36,712 bases of DNA from an uncultured Holophagaceae bacterium (GTDB lineage Bacteria; Acidobacteriota; Holophagae; Holophagales; Holophagaceae): contig CAIZZF010000002.1 in the NCBI GenBank assembly GCA_903937385.1, positions 1 through 36,712 of the forward strand. Reading direction: 5' to 3'. The first letter of the stretch is position 1. Each line of letters starts with the position of its first letter. The notes under the pieces are model-generated. The model ran no database searches and was not told where the DNA came from. It saw only the letters and a list, made by a program, of their open reading frames with translations. The translations under genes were made by a program, and so were the position numbers. Positions 8,193-16,477 of this stretch are shown one piece after another.

Positions 8193-10757
8193 ATGGCCAC
8201 GCTCCAGATCAACGGCCGGGAAGTTGTCACGTCGAAGGAAGGGAACCTCCTGGACTTCCTCCGGGACGAACTGAACCTCACCTCGGTGAAGAACGGTTGC
8301 TCGGAAGGAGCCTGCGGCGCCTGCATGGTGCTGGTGGACGGCAAGGCCTCCCGCGCCTGCCTGTTCAACACGGCGAAGCTCGAGGGCAAGCGCGTCGTCA
8401 CGCTGGAGGGTCTCTCTCCGCGGGAGAAGGATGTCTACGCCTGGTCCTTCGCCCAGGCTGGCGCGGTCCAGTGCGGCTTCTGCATCCCGGGCATGGTGAT
8501 CAGCGCCAAAGGCCTGCTGGATGCCAATCCGGATCCCCGCCCCGAGGAAGTGACCAAGGCCCTGGCGCAGAACATGTGCCGCTGCACGGGCTATGTGAAG
8601 ATCGAAAAGGCGGTGCTGGAGTCCGCGCGGCTCCTGCGCGAGAACCTCCCGGTGCCCGAGGAAGCGGCCACCCCGCTCAGCGTGGGCGCCCGCATCTGCC
8701 GGACCGACGCCCGGGAGAAGGTCCTGGGCACGGGCCTCTATGTGGACGACATGAAGCGTCCGGGCATGCTGCACGGCGCCGTGCTGCGCACGCCCAAGCC
8801 CCGGGTGAAGGTGCTGGGCATCGATACCACTGAAGCCCTGGCCATGCCGGGCGTGAAGCTCATCCTCACCGCCGCGGATGTTCCGGGCGAGCGGCACCAG
8901 GGCCACATCATTCATGACTGGCCCGCGCTGATCGCCGTGGGCGAGGAGACCCGCTACGTGGGCGACGCCCTCGCCCTGGTGGCGGCCGAGACCCGCGCCG
9001 AGGCCAAGGCGGCCCTGGCCAAGATCAAGCTCGACTACGAGGTGCTGCCGCCCCAGGTGGATCCCCGCCGCGCGCAGGACGAAGGCGCCCCCCGGCTGCA
9101 TCCCAAGGGCAACCTGCTGGCCCGGACCGTGCTCAAGCGTGGCGATGTGGAGGCCGCCTTCGCCAGGGCCGCGCACATCATCCGCCAGACCTTCACCACC
9201 CCGGAGACCGAGCACGCCTTCATGGAGCCCGAGAGCGCCCTGGCGGTGCCCGAGGCTGACGGCACCCTGACGGTCTACACCGGCACCCAGAGCATCTACG
9301 ACGACCACAAGGGCATCATCGGCGTGCTGGGCGTGGGCCCCGAGCAGGTCAAGGTGGTCAGCGCCTACGTGGGCGGTGGCTTCGGCGGCAAGGAGGACCT
9401 CATCGTCCAGCACCATGCCGCGCTCCTCGCCAATGCCGCCGGCGTGCCCGTGAAGGTGACCCTGGGTCGGCAGGAGAGCCTGAAGGTGCATCCGAAGCGC
9501 CATGCCTTCGAGATGGAATATGAGGTGGCTGCCGACGCGCAGGGTCGCGTCACGGCCATGAAGGCCTACCTGCTGGAAGACACTGGCGCCTACGCCTCCC
9601 TGGGAGGCCCCGTGTTGCAGCGCGCCTGCACCCACGCCGCCGGTCCCTACAAGATCCCGAACGTCGACATCGTCGGCGAGGCGGTCTATACCAACAACCC
9701 CCCCGGCGGCGCCTACCGGGGCTTCGGCGTCACCCAGTCCTGCTTCGCCATGGAGTCCTGCCTGACGCTGCTCGCCAAGGAGGTGGGCCTCACCCCCTGG
9801 CAGATCCGCTACCTCAATGCCGTGGAGCCCGGCGACGTGCTGCCCAACGGCCAGATCACCGATGCCGGCACGGCCCTCAAGGAGACCCTCCTGGCCGTGA
9901 AGGACCTGTGCGAGGCCCGGCCTGACGCGGGCATCGCCTGCGCCATGAAGAACGCGGGCATCGGCGTGGGCCTCTCGGATGTGGGCCGCGTGCGGATCCG
10001 CGTCCAGGGCGGCCAGGCCGTCGTCTACACCAGCGCCGCCTGCATCGGCCAGGGCCTGGCCTCGGTGCTCATGCAGTTCGTGGCCGACGCCTCGGGGCTG
10101 GCCTGGGGCGAGATCGAGGTGGCCGTGCCGGACACCTCCACTTCGCCCAACGGCGGCACGACCACCGCCTCCCGGCAGACGGTCTTCAACGGCGAGGCCG
10201 CCCGCCTGGCCGCGACGGACCTGGCCGTGGATCTCAAGACCCACAGCCTGGCGGAGCTCGAAGGCCGCGAATACTACCGCGAGTACTCGGGCATCACGGA
10301 CCCGATGGGTTCCGACAAGCCCAACCCCGTGAGCCATGTGTCCTATTCCTACGCCACCCAGGTCGTCCTGCTGAACGCCGAGGGTCGGCTGGAGCGGGTG
10401 GTGGCGGCCCATGACGTGGGCCGGGCGGTGAACCCCAACCAGGTGGAGGCCCAGATCGAGGGCGGCGTGGTCATGGCCTTGGGCTACGCCCTCACGGAGG
10501 ACTTCCCGCTCAAGGACGGCGAGGTCCTCGCGAAGTACGGCACCCTCGGCCTCTTCAAGGCCACCCAGGTGCCGCCCATTGTGCCCCTCATCATCGAGAA
10601 GAACCTGGATCCCCTGGCCTACGGCGCCAAAGGCATCGGCGAGATCGTCAGCATTCCCACGGCGCCAGCCGTGGCAGGCGCCTACTTCTACCGGGACGGC
10701 CAGTTCCGCACCAGCCTGCCCCTGCTGGGGACGCCCTACAGCCGGAAGAAGGCATGA
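8193..10757 (+). CDS. Fused FeS-molybdenum hydroxylase 1 (selenium-dependent xanthine dehydrogenase type)
   Basis: This 854-residue protein joins a two-[2Fe-2S] unit to a molybdopterin domain and lacks the FAD domain. Cluster one uses C36, C41, C44 and C56; cluster two uses C94, C97, C129 and C131 (QCGFCIPG ... CRCTGY). The molybdenum part starts near residue 165 with VGARICRTDAREKVLG and has GGGFGGKED and the catalytic glutamate E817 in GAKGIGE. Length and layout match the selenium-dependent xanthine dehydrogenase/EF2570 group, in which labile Se replaces the Mo sulfido ligand. This is supported by the maturation genes that follow, starting with a 4-base ATGA overlap. Oxidation of xanthine or another purine is inferred; electrons must leave through a separate flavoprotein. 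Confidence 0.88.
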   Translation: MATLQINGREVVTSKEGNLLDFLRDELNLTSVKNGCSEGACGACMVLVDGKASRACLFNTAKLEGKRVVTLEGLSPREKDVYAWSFAQAGAVQCGFCIPGMVISAKGLLDANPDPRPEEVTKALAQNMCRCTGYVKIEKAVLESARLLRENLPVPEEAATPLSVGARICRTDAREKVLGTGLYVDDMKRPGMLHGAVLRTPKPRVKVLGIDTTEALAMPGVKLILTAADVPGERHQGHIIHDWPALIAVGEETRYVGDALALVAAETRAEAKAALAKIKLDYEVLPPQVDPRRAQDEGAPRLHPKGNLLARTVLKRGDVEAAFARAAHIIRQTFTTPETEHAFMEPESALAVPEADGTLTVYTGTQSIYDDHKGIIGVLGVGPEQVKVVSAYVGGGFGGKEDLIVQHHAALLANAAGVPVKVTLGRQESLKVHPKRHAFEMEYEVAADAQGRVTAMKAYLLEDTGAYASLGGPVLQRACTHAAGPYKIPNVDIVGEAVYTNNPPGGAYRGFGVTQSCFAMESCLTLLAKEVGLTPWQIRYLNAVEPGDVLPNGQITDAGTALKETLLAVKDLCEARPDAGIACAMKNAGIGVGLSDVGRVRIRVQGGQAVVYTSAACIGQGLASVLMQFVADASGLAWGEIEVAVPDTSTSPNGGTTTASRQTVFNGEAARLAATDLAVDLKTHSLAELEGREYYREYSGITDPMGSDKPNPVSHVSYSYATQVVLLNAEGRLERVVAAHDVGRAVNPNQVEAQIEGGVVMALGYALTEDFPLKDGEVLAKYGTLGLFKATQVPPIVPLIIEKNLDPLAYGAKGIGEIVSIPTAPAVAGAYFYRDGQFRTSLPLLGTPYSRKKA

Positions 10758-11794
10758 ACCTGGAGCTCCTCCGGGCCATCGTGGCCCACCCCCAGGACCT
10801 CGTGCTGTGCACGGTCCTGCGGGTTCGGGGCTCGGCGCCCCGCCACGCGGGCTCGAAGATGCTCGTGGGCCGCGAGGGCCGGCTGCTGGGCTCCGTGGGC
10901 GGCGGCCGCGGCGAGGCTCTGGCCCTGGCCGAGGCGGGCACCCGGCTCGGCGGCGCGCAGCCCACCACCCTGGAGATCGACATGCAGGGCATGGACGCGG
11001 AAGGTCCCGCCATGGTCTGTGGCGGGACGAGCCGCCTCTTCGTGGAACCTCTGGGCGAGCGTTCGCCCTACCGGGTAGCTCTCAGCCTGCTTGAGCAGGG
11101 CGTGGCCGCACTGCTGATCAAGCGGCTGGACACGGGGCAGACGGCCGTGCTGGATGCGGCGGGCGCCTGGGTGGAGGATGCCCTCCCGGGTGTGGATGCC
11201 CGCCACGCGAGCCAGGCCCTGGAGCATGGCCTGCCCGTCTTGGACGAGGCGCAGCAGCTGCTCTACGACCCGCTGCTGCCGAAGGAGAAGCTCCTGATCC
11301 TGGGCGCCGGTCACGTGGGCACGGCCCTGGCTGCCCTGGTGCCGAGCCTCGGCTTCGAAGTCACCGTGGGCGATGACCGGCCCTCGTTTCTGGAACCCCG
11401 CCGGTTCCCGGGTGGGGTCTACACCCTGGGCGGGTCCTACGCCGACATCGTGGGAGCCTTCCCCTTCGATCCGTCCACCTCGGTGGTGATCGTCACCCGG
11501 GGTCACCTGAGCGACCTGGAATGCGTCCGGCTGGTCCTCCGCAAGCCCTACCGCTACGCCGGCTTCATGGGCAGCCTCCGCAAGACCCGGCTGGTGCTGG
11601 ATCAGGTGGCCACCGAAGACTTTGATCCCGCCAAGGTGGCGGCCCTGCGGGCGCCCATCGGCCTGGAGATCGGCGCCGAGACCCCCGAGGAACTGGCTGT
11701 GGCCCTGGCCGCAGAGCTCATTGCCGCGCGCCACAAGAGCCCCGCCTACGAAGCCACCCACGCGGCCCGTCAGGCCCGGCGCCAGATCCCATGA
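10754..11794 (+). CDS. xdhC: XdhC/CoxI-family molybdenum cofactor insertion protein
   Basis: This 346-residue cytoplasmic accessory protein belongs to the family that binds molybdenum cofactor and delivers it, after sulfuration, to xanthine dehydrogenase-type enzymes. The N-terminal XdhC/CoxI domain shows VRGSAPRHAGSKM and a SVGGGRGEA loop. The C-terminal Rossmann domain begins at about 177 with LLILGAGHVGTALA and contains VTRGHLSDLECV and GFMGSLRKTR, all usual for the family. The ATG overlaps the hydroxylase stop codon (ATGA), and its own stop overlaps the next start in the same way. It is not the FeS subunit that E. coli nomenclature also calls XdhC. Confidence 0.92.
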   Translation: MNLELLRAIVAHPQDLVLCTVLRVRGSAPRHAGSKMLVGREGRLLGSVGGGRGEALALAEAGTRLGGAQPTTLEIDMQGMDAEGPAMVCGGTSRLFVEPLGERSPYRVALSLLEQGVAALLIKRLDTGQTAVLDAAGAWVEDALPGVDARHASQALEHGLPVLDEAQQLLYDPLLPKEKLLILGAGHVGTALAALVPSLGFEVTVGDDRPSFLEPRRFPGGVYTLGGSYADIVGAFPFDPSTSVVIVTRGHLSDLECVRLVLRKPYRYAGFMGSLRKTRLVLDQVATEDFDPAKVAALRAPIGLEIGAETPEELAVALAAELIAARHKSPAYEATHAARQARRQIP

Positions 11795-12558
11795 CCCTGG
11801 CCGCCTCGCTGCTGCCCCTGCTGCCCGGGGGCGTGGGCGTCATCGCCTTCGTCGGTGCGGGCGGCAAGACCACCGCCCTCTTCTGCTTGGGGGCAGAGCT
11901 GGCCGCCGAGGGGCGCCGCGTGCTGCTCACCAGCACCACCCACCTGATGGACCCCCGGGGAGAAGCCGCCCGGCCCCCGCTGACCCTGGTGCTGCAGGCT
12001 GAGCTGGAGGCGCCGCCGGGGGCCTGCGAGCTGCCCGAGGCCGTGCCGGGACTCACGGTGCTGATGGCCCGACCGGCCGCGGAGCCCGGCAAGCTGAAGG
12101 GTGTCCATCCGGACTGGGTTCCGGCCCTGAAAGCCTCCTGGGACTTCGTCCTGGTGGAGGCCGACGGCTCCCGCCGCCTGCCGCTCAAGGCGCCCGCGGA
12201 CCACGAGCCGGTCCTGCCTCCGGGCACCGATCTGGTGGTGGGGGTGGTGGGCCTGAGCAGCCTGGGTCGCCCCCTGGATGGTCGGACCGTCCACCGGCCC
12301 GAGCGCTTCTGCGAGGTCAGTGGCTGCGCCCTGGGCGAGCCCCTCACGTGGGACCATGTGGTGGCCCTGGCCCGCCATCCCCAGGGCCTCTTCAAGGATG
12401 CTCCGGGACCCCGAGTGATGCTGTTCAACCAGGCCGACCAGGCTACCTCCCTGCCCACCGAGCGCCAGTTCGCGGAGCTGCCCGCGGACCGGGTGCTGCT
12501 GACCACGCTGGCGCCGGACATTCGCATCCTCGCCCGCGGCCCCGGGAGGCGCCCATGA
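11791..12558 (+). CDS. yqeC: YqeC, selenium-dependent hydroxylase accessory P-loop protein
   Basis: This 255-residue protein has a P-loop GAGGKTT at residues 22-28 and a second conserved block LVEADGSRRLPLKAP near 126-140, the two features that define YqeC. The family is known from genomic co-occurrence with selenium-dependent molybdenum hydroxylases; its biochemical role is not established, but a nucleotide-dependent step in cofactor selenation or insertion is plausible. It is in a row of ATGA overlaps with xdhC and yqeB, suggesting coupled translation. The length is typical. Confidence 0.9.
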   Translation: MTLAASLLPLLPGGVGVIAFVGAGGKTTALFCLGAELAAEGRRVLLTSTTHLMDPRGEAARPPLTLVLQAELEAPPGACELPEAVPGLTVLMARPAAEPGKLKGVHPDWVPALKASWDFVLVEADGSRRLPLKAPADHEPVLPPGTDLVVGVVGLSSLGRPLDGRTVHRPERFCEVSGCALGEPLTWDHVVALARHPQGLFKDAPGPRVMLFNQADQATSLPTERQFAELPADRVLLTTLAPDIRILARGPGRRP

Positions 12559-13361
12559 GCCTGCTGCACGGGGAGCTCGTCGTGGTGCGGGGCGCGGGCG
12601 ACCTGGCCACGGGCTGCATCCTGCGCCTGGTGCGCGCGGGCTTCCGGGTGGTGGCCCTGGAGGTGGCGGCGCCCAGTGCCATCCGCCGCACAGTCAGCCT
12701 GTCCGAAGCCATGTATGAAGGCCGCGCCTGCGTGGAGGGCCTCGAGGCCCGGTGCTGCGACACGGTGCCCACGGCCTGGGCGCCCGGCGACCCCGTGCCG
12801 ATCCTGCTGGATCCCGAGGGCCGGTGCCTCGACCATCTGCGGCCTGTGGCCCTGGTGGACGCCATCCTCGCCAAGCGCAACCTGGGTACGCGGCTGGACA
12901 TGGCCCCCGTGGTGGTGGCCCTGGGCCCGGGCTTCGTGGCGGGCCGGGACGCCCACGCGGTGGTGGAGACCAACCGCGGGCACGACCTGGGCCGGGTCCT
13001 CCTGACCGGCGGCGCTGAGCCCAACACCGGCGTGCCCGGCCTCATCGCGGGCCGCGGCGGGGAGCGCGTGATCCATGCGCCCGTGGCGGGCCCGGTGGAG
13101 CCCTGCTGCGCCATCGGCGACCGTGTGCGTGCGGGCGACCCGGTGCTGAGGATCCAGGACGTGACGGTCTGCTCGGCCATCGACGGCGTGGTGCGGGGTC
13201 TCATCCGCCCCGGCTTCAACGCCAAGGCCGGTCTCAAGGTGGCAGACGTGGATCCCCGGGGCCTGCGGGAGCACTGCTTCACGGTGTCCGACAAGGCCCG
13301 GGCCATCGCCGGCGGAGTCCTGGAGGCCATCCTGATGCTGGGGGCCGGGGAGGCCCGATGA
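12555..13361 (+). CDS. yqeB: YqeB, selenium-dependent molybdenum hydroxylase system protein (EF2563 family)
   Basis: This 268-residue protein matches the YqeB/EF2563 family: VVVRGAGDLATGCILRL at the N-terminus, a Rossmann-like start, RRTVSLSEAMYEG, and ETNRGHDLGRVL in the middle. The C-terminal half (VIHAPVAGPVEPC...GDRVRAGDPVLRI) looks like a biotinyl/lipoyl-type hammerhead domain. The family marks genomes using selenium as a labile cofactor of molybdenum hydroxylases; its exact activity is unproven. The frame is open further upstream, but ATG 12555 overlaps the yqeC stop and gives the normal family N-terminus. Confidence 0.9.
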   Translation: MSLLHGELVVVRGAGDLATGCILRLVRAGFRVVALEVAAPSAIRRTVSLSEAMYEGRACVEGLEARCCDTVPTAWAPGDPVPILLDPEGRCLDHLRPVALVDAILAKRNLGTRLDMAPVVVALGPGFVAGRDAHAVVETNRGHDLGRVLLTGGAEPNTGVPGLIAGRGGERVIHAPVAGPVEPCCAIGDRVRAGDPVLRIQDVTVCSAIDGVVRGLIRPGFNAKAGLKVADVDPRGLREHCFTVSDKARAIAGGVLEAILMLGAGEAR

Positions 13362-14488
13362 TCTACCTGGACAACGCGGCCACCAGCCACCCCAAGGCCC
13401 CCGGTGTCGCGGCCGCTGTGGCGCGCTGCCTGGAGGAGGGCGCCTGCAGCCCGGGCCGCGGCAGCCATCTCCTGGCCCTGGCGGCGAGCCGCCTGCTCTT
13501 CGAGGCCCGCGAGGCCTGCGCCGGGTTCCTGGGCGCCCCCCACTCGGAGCGCCTGATCTTCACGCCGAACGCCACGGCCGCCCTGAACCTAGTCCTCCTG
13601 GGCAGCGTTCCGCCCCGGGGGCTGGTGGCCCTCAGCAGCCTGGAGCACAACGCGGTCATGCGACCCCTCCGCCACCTGGAGGCCTCCCAGGGGGTCCGGC
13701 TCCGGGTGATCCCCTTTGATGCCTGCGGTCGGCCTGACCCCGCGGGCCTGCGGGAGGTCCTGGACCAGCGCCCGGACCTCTTCGTGCTGACCACGGCCAG
13801 CAACGTGACCGGGGCCCTCACCCCCGTGGGGGAGATCGCCGAGCAGTGCGCCCGGCGCGGCATCCCGCTCTGCCTGGACGCCAGCCAGTCCCTGGGGCAC
13901 CACCCCCTGCCGGAACGGGGTCAGTTCCTCTGCTTCTCGGGGCACAAGGGCCTGCTGGGTCCCACCGGCACCGGCGGCCTGCTGTTGGGACCTGGGGCCC
14001 TGCCGCAGCCGTTGTGGTTCGGCGGTACGGGCAGCGCCTCCGAGCTGGAGGTCCAGCCGGACATCCTGCCGGACCGCTTCGAGCCGGGCACGCCCAACCT
14101 GCCCGGGCTGGCGGGCCTCCAGGCCGCGCTGCAGTTCCTCGCGAGCACCGGGCTGCCGGCCATCCAGGCGCGGGAGGCAGCGCTTTGTGACGAGCTCCTC
14201 CGGGGCCTGCTCGCGCTGCCGGGCATGGTGGTCCATGGCCCCGGTCCCGGCGAGCCCCGGGTGCCCGTCGTCTCGCTCACGCTGCCAGGCCGGGACCTAG
14301 GCGAAGTCGCCCTGGAGCTGGACCGGCGCGGGATCTGCACCCGGGTTGGCCTCCACTGCGCCCCGGCCGCCCACCGCAGCCTCGGGACCTTGGCCGGGGG
14401 CGGCACCCTGCGCCTCTCCCCGGGATTCTTCACCACGCCCCAGGAGATCCGCGACACCCTGGAAGTCCTGGAGGCGATCCTCACGTGA
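13358..14488 (+). CDS. Cysteine desulfurase/selenocysteine lyase-like PLP enzyme (EF2568 group)
   Basis: This 376-residue class V aminotransferase-fold enzyme starts IYLDNAATSHPK, has PLP lysine K197 in SGHKGLLGP, and C334 in VGLHCAPAAH as the likely active-site cysteine. The subgroup accompanies YqeB, SelD and selenium-dependent molybdenum hydroxylases (EF2568 in Enterococcus), so it probably supplies activated sulfur or selenium for cofactor maturation rather than general FeS assembly. The ATG overlaps the yqeB stop, and the final TGA overlaps the GTG start of selD. Whether it prefers cysteine or selenocysteine cannot be read from sequence. Confidence 0.88.
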   Translation: MIYLDNAATSHPKAPGVAAAVARCLEEGACSPGRGSHLLALAASRLLFEAREACAGFLGAPHSERLIFTPNATAALNLVLLGSVPPRGLVALSSLEHNAVMRPLRHLEASQGVRLRVIPFDACGRPDPAGLREVLDQRPDLFVLTTASNVTGALTPVGEIAEQCARRGIPLCLDASQSLGHHPLPERGQFLCFSGHKGLLGPTGTGGLLLGPGALPQPLWFGGTGSASELEVQPDILPDRFEPGTPNLPGLAGLQAALQFLASTGLPAIQAREAALCDELLRGLLALPGMVVHGPGPGEPRVPVVSLTLPGRDLGEVALELDRRGICTRVGLHCAPAAHRSLGTLAGGGTLRLSPGFFTTPQEIRDTLEVLEAILT

Positions 14489-15504
14489 AGCTCACGTCCT
14501 ACACACGGTTCTCGGGTTGCGGCGCCAAGCTGGGCCCCGGCGTGCTCGAGCAGGCCCTCTGCGGGCTGGCGCAGCCTGCCTATCCGGAGCTGCTGGCGGA
14601 CTTCTCGGGCAGCGAGGACGCGGGTCTGTTCCGCCTGGGGCCCCACCAGGCCCTGGTGCAGACCGTGGACTTCTTCCCCCCCATCGTGGATGACCCGTAC
14701 CTCTTCGGCCGCATCGCCGCGGCCAATGCCCTGTCGGACCTCTACGCCATGGGCGCCCGGCCCATCACGGCCCTGGCCCTGGTCTGCCATCCCCTCAAGG
14801 CCCTGGGCATGGAGCCCCTCAAGGCCATGCTGGCGGGCGGGCTCGCGGCGCTGACCGAGGCCGGCTGCGCCCTGCTGGGCGGCCACAGCATCGAGGATCC
14901 AGAGCCCAAGCTGGGCTATGCCGTCACGGGCCTGGTGGACCCGGACCGGGCCTGGCGGAACAACACCTTGGAGTTCGGCGGCAAGCTGATCCTGACCAAG
15001 CCCATCGGCACCGGCCTTGTGAACATGGCGCTTCGGGCCGAGTGCGCCTCGCCCGCGGCCCAGGCCGCCGCCGAGACCGCCATGGCCACCCTGAACAGGG
15101 CCGCCGCCGAGGTGCTGGCGGGCTTCCGGGTGCAGGCCTGCACGGACGTTACCGGCTTCGGCCTGGCGGGCCACGCCGCCGAGATGGCCACGGGCGAGCG
15201 CTGCGGCCTGAGCCTCTGCATGGCCCAGGTGCCTCTGCTGCCGGAGGTCCAGGACTATGCCGCCATGGGCCTGATCCCCGAGGGCACCTACCGGAACCGG
15301 GAGGGCCGCCTGAAGTTCCTGCGGGGCGACCTCAGCCCCGCGAACCTGGACCTGCTCTTCGATCCCCAGACCTCGGGCGGCCTGCTGGCGGCCCTCCCCG
15401 CGGCCGAGGCCGAGGCGGCCCTGGCCGCCCTTCACGCGGCGGGCGTGCCGGCCTGGATCGTCGGCGACACCGGCGGCGAAGCCGGGCTGGTCCGGATCAC
15501 CTAG
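14485..15504 (+). CDS. selD: Selenide, water dikinase (selenophosphate synthetase)
   Basis: This 339-residue enzyme makes selenophosphate from selenide and ATP, the reactive Se donor. The N-terminal catalytic segment is FSGCGAKLGPG: C12 and K15 correspond to the essential Cys and Lys of E. coli SelD, while the second cysteine of the usual GCGCK is Ala14. The key residue is encoded by TGC, so this SelD is not itself a selenoprotein. TVDFFPPIVDDPY, ANALSDLYAMG and DVTGFGLAGH are further family motifs. The start is a GTG overlapping the desulfurase stop (GTGA). No selA, selB or tRNA-Sec is seen, so here SelD most likely serves the labile selenium cofactor. Confidence 0.95.
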   Translation: MKLTSYTRFSGCGAKLGPGVLEQALCGLAQPAYPELLADFSGSEDAGLFRLGPHQALVQTVDFFPPIVDDPYLFGRIAAANALSDLYAMGARPITALALVCHPLKALGMEPLKAMLAGGLAALTEAGCALLGGHSIEDPEPKLGYAVTGLVDPDRAWRNNTLEFGGKLILTKPIGTGLVNMALRAECASPAAQAAAETAMATLNRAAAEVLAGFRVQACTDVTGFGLAGHAAEMATGERCGLSLCMAQVPLLPEVQDYAAMGLIPEGTYRNREGRLKFLRGDLSPANLDLLFDPQTSGGLLAALPAAEAEAALAALHAAGVPAWIVGDTGGEAGLVRIT

Positions 15505-15506
15505 CC

Positions 15507-15752
15507 ATGCTCCTGCTCGCCACCTATGCCTCCAGCCACGCGGCCCTGCGGGCGGAAAGGGCCCTGAAGGCCGCAGGGGTTGCGGTTGAGCTGATCCCCG
15601 TTCCCCGGCAGGTCCAGAGCCTCTGCGGCTTCGGGCTGCTGGCCGAGGTTCCGGACGGCGCCCTGTTGCAAGAGAGCGGCGCGGAGAATCTGTGGCAAGT
15701 TGGAGAGCCCCAAGCGGGTCACTGGCGGAGGACCTATGAGCCTTATCTGTAG
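15507..15752 (+). CDS. DUF3343 small protein, putative Se/S carrier
   Basis: This 81-residue protein opens LLATYASSHAALRAERALK and continues ELIPVPRQVQSLCGFG, the pattern of DUF3343 proteins proposed to carry selenium or sulfur through the conserved cysteine (here in SLCGFG). It starts 2 bp after the selD stop and its 3' end overlaps yedF by 17 bases. The frame is open upstream, but the ATG at 15507 gives the standard DUF3343 start. The family function is not experimentally settled; the selD-DUF3343-yedF linkage supports a role in Se handling. Confidence 0.85.
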   Translation: MLLLATYASSHAALRAERALKAAGVAVELIPVPRQVQSLCGFGLLAEVPDGALLQESGAENLWQVGEPQAGHWRRTYEPYL

Positions 15753-16359
15753 AACCCTGGACGCCCGCGGTCTGCCCTGTCCCCAGCCCGTGATCCTGGC
15801 GCGGAAGGCCCTGGCCGAGGGGGGCTTCGACACCCTCGAGATCACCGTCGACGACGCGGCCTCCCGGGAGAACCTGCTGAAGTTCGGCGCCTACGCGAAG
15901 TGCCTGGTCGAGGCCGTGGAGGAGGGCGGCCTGACGCGGATCCGCCTGACCCCCCAGGGCTTGGCCCCGGCTCCGGCCCAGGCCGATGCCTGCCCGCTGC
16001 CCGAGGGGAGTTCCGGTGGCGGCCCGGTCGAGGTGGTCCTCCTGTCCGCTGACGGCATCGGCCAGGGGGACCCGGACTTGGCTCGCCTGCTGATGCGCGG
16101 CTTCCTCTACACCCTGACGGAGGCCGAGCGGGTGCCCCGGCGGCTCCTCCTCATGAACAGCGGCGTGAAGCTGGCGGTGGAGGGCTCCGAGTCCCTGGCC
16201 AACCTCCAGAAGCTCGAGGCCCGGGGCGTGGAGGTGCTGGCCTGCGGCACCTGCCTGGAGTTCTTTGGCCTGACCAGCCGCCTTGCCGTGGGAGGCATCA
16301 CGAACATGTATGAGCTCGCCGGGCATCTCATGGAAGGTCCGACCCTGAGCCTGGGCTAG
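15736..16359 (+). CDS. yedF: YedF, sulfurtransferase-like selenium metabolism protein
   Basis: This 207-residue two-domain protein has an N-terminal TusA/SirA-like domain with the CPxP motif (C15 in RGLPCPQPVI) and a C-terminal DsrE-like domain with C170 and C173 in CGTCLEFFGL. The arrangement and length are those of the selenium-associated YedF family, thought to relay Se or S for molybdenum hydroxylase maturation. The chosen ATG at 15736 follows GGAGGA (15727-15732) at a short 3-base spacing and overlaps the end of the DUF3343 gene; it gives the MSLICRTLDARG start typical of TusA domains. It ends the maturation operon; an AT-rich promoter island follows. Confidence 0.9.
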   Translation: MSLICRTLDARGLPCPQPVILARKALAEGGFDTLEITVDDAASRENLLKFGAYAKCLVEAVEEGGLTRIRLTPQGLAPAPAQADACPLPEGSSGGGPVEVVLLSADGIGQGDPDLARLLMRGFLYTLTEAERVPRRLLLMNSGVKLAVEGSESLANLQKLEARGVEVLACGTCLEFFGLTSRLAVGGITNMYELAGHLMEGPTLSLG

Positions 16360-16370
16360 TCCCAGGAAAA

Positions 16371-16430
16371 TTGAAAATTGTGACCTCTTACTGAAAATTT
16401 TTTACTGTTCTCTACGTCCCATTCCATACT
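16371..16430 (+). promoter_or_regulatory. AT-rich promoter island before the xdh operon
   Basis: The 118-bp gap after yedF is AT-rich in its first half. It contains TTGAAAATTGTGACCT (16371-16386), which resembles the A-tract plus TGACC element before two other operons, and a possible TTTACT / 18 bp / CATACT box pair (16401-16406 and 16425-16430). The boxes are weak matches, so the exact start site is uncertain. The following leader can fold a 7-bp GGAGCGG/CCGCTCC stem (16434-16440 with 16455-16461). Confidence 0.45.
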
Positions 16431-16477
16431 TGCGGAGCGGTTGAATCCGGGACTCCGCTCCCCCACTGAGGTGCCAC

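Noticed and set aside
6909-10412. A very long minus-strand open frame (over 1100 codons) opposite the binding-protein and hydroxylase genes
   Set aside because: It mirrors real genes on the plus strand with strong family motifs; its protein is a low-complexity G/H/A/L-rich sequence typical of antisense frames in GC-rich DNA.
14485-14535. Selenocysteine (UGA) in selD or in the hydroxylases
   Set aside because: The SelD catalytic position is TGC, and all four hydroxylase genes read through without in-frame TGA.
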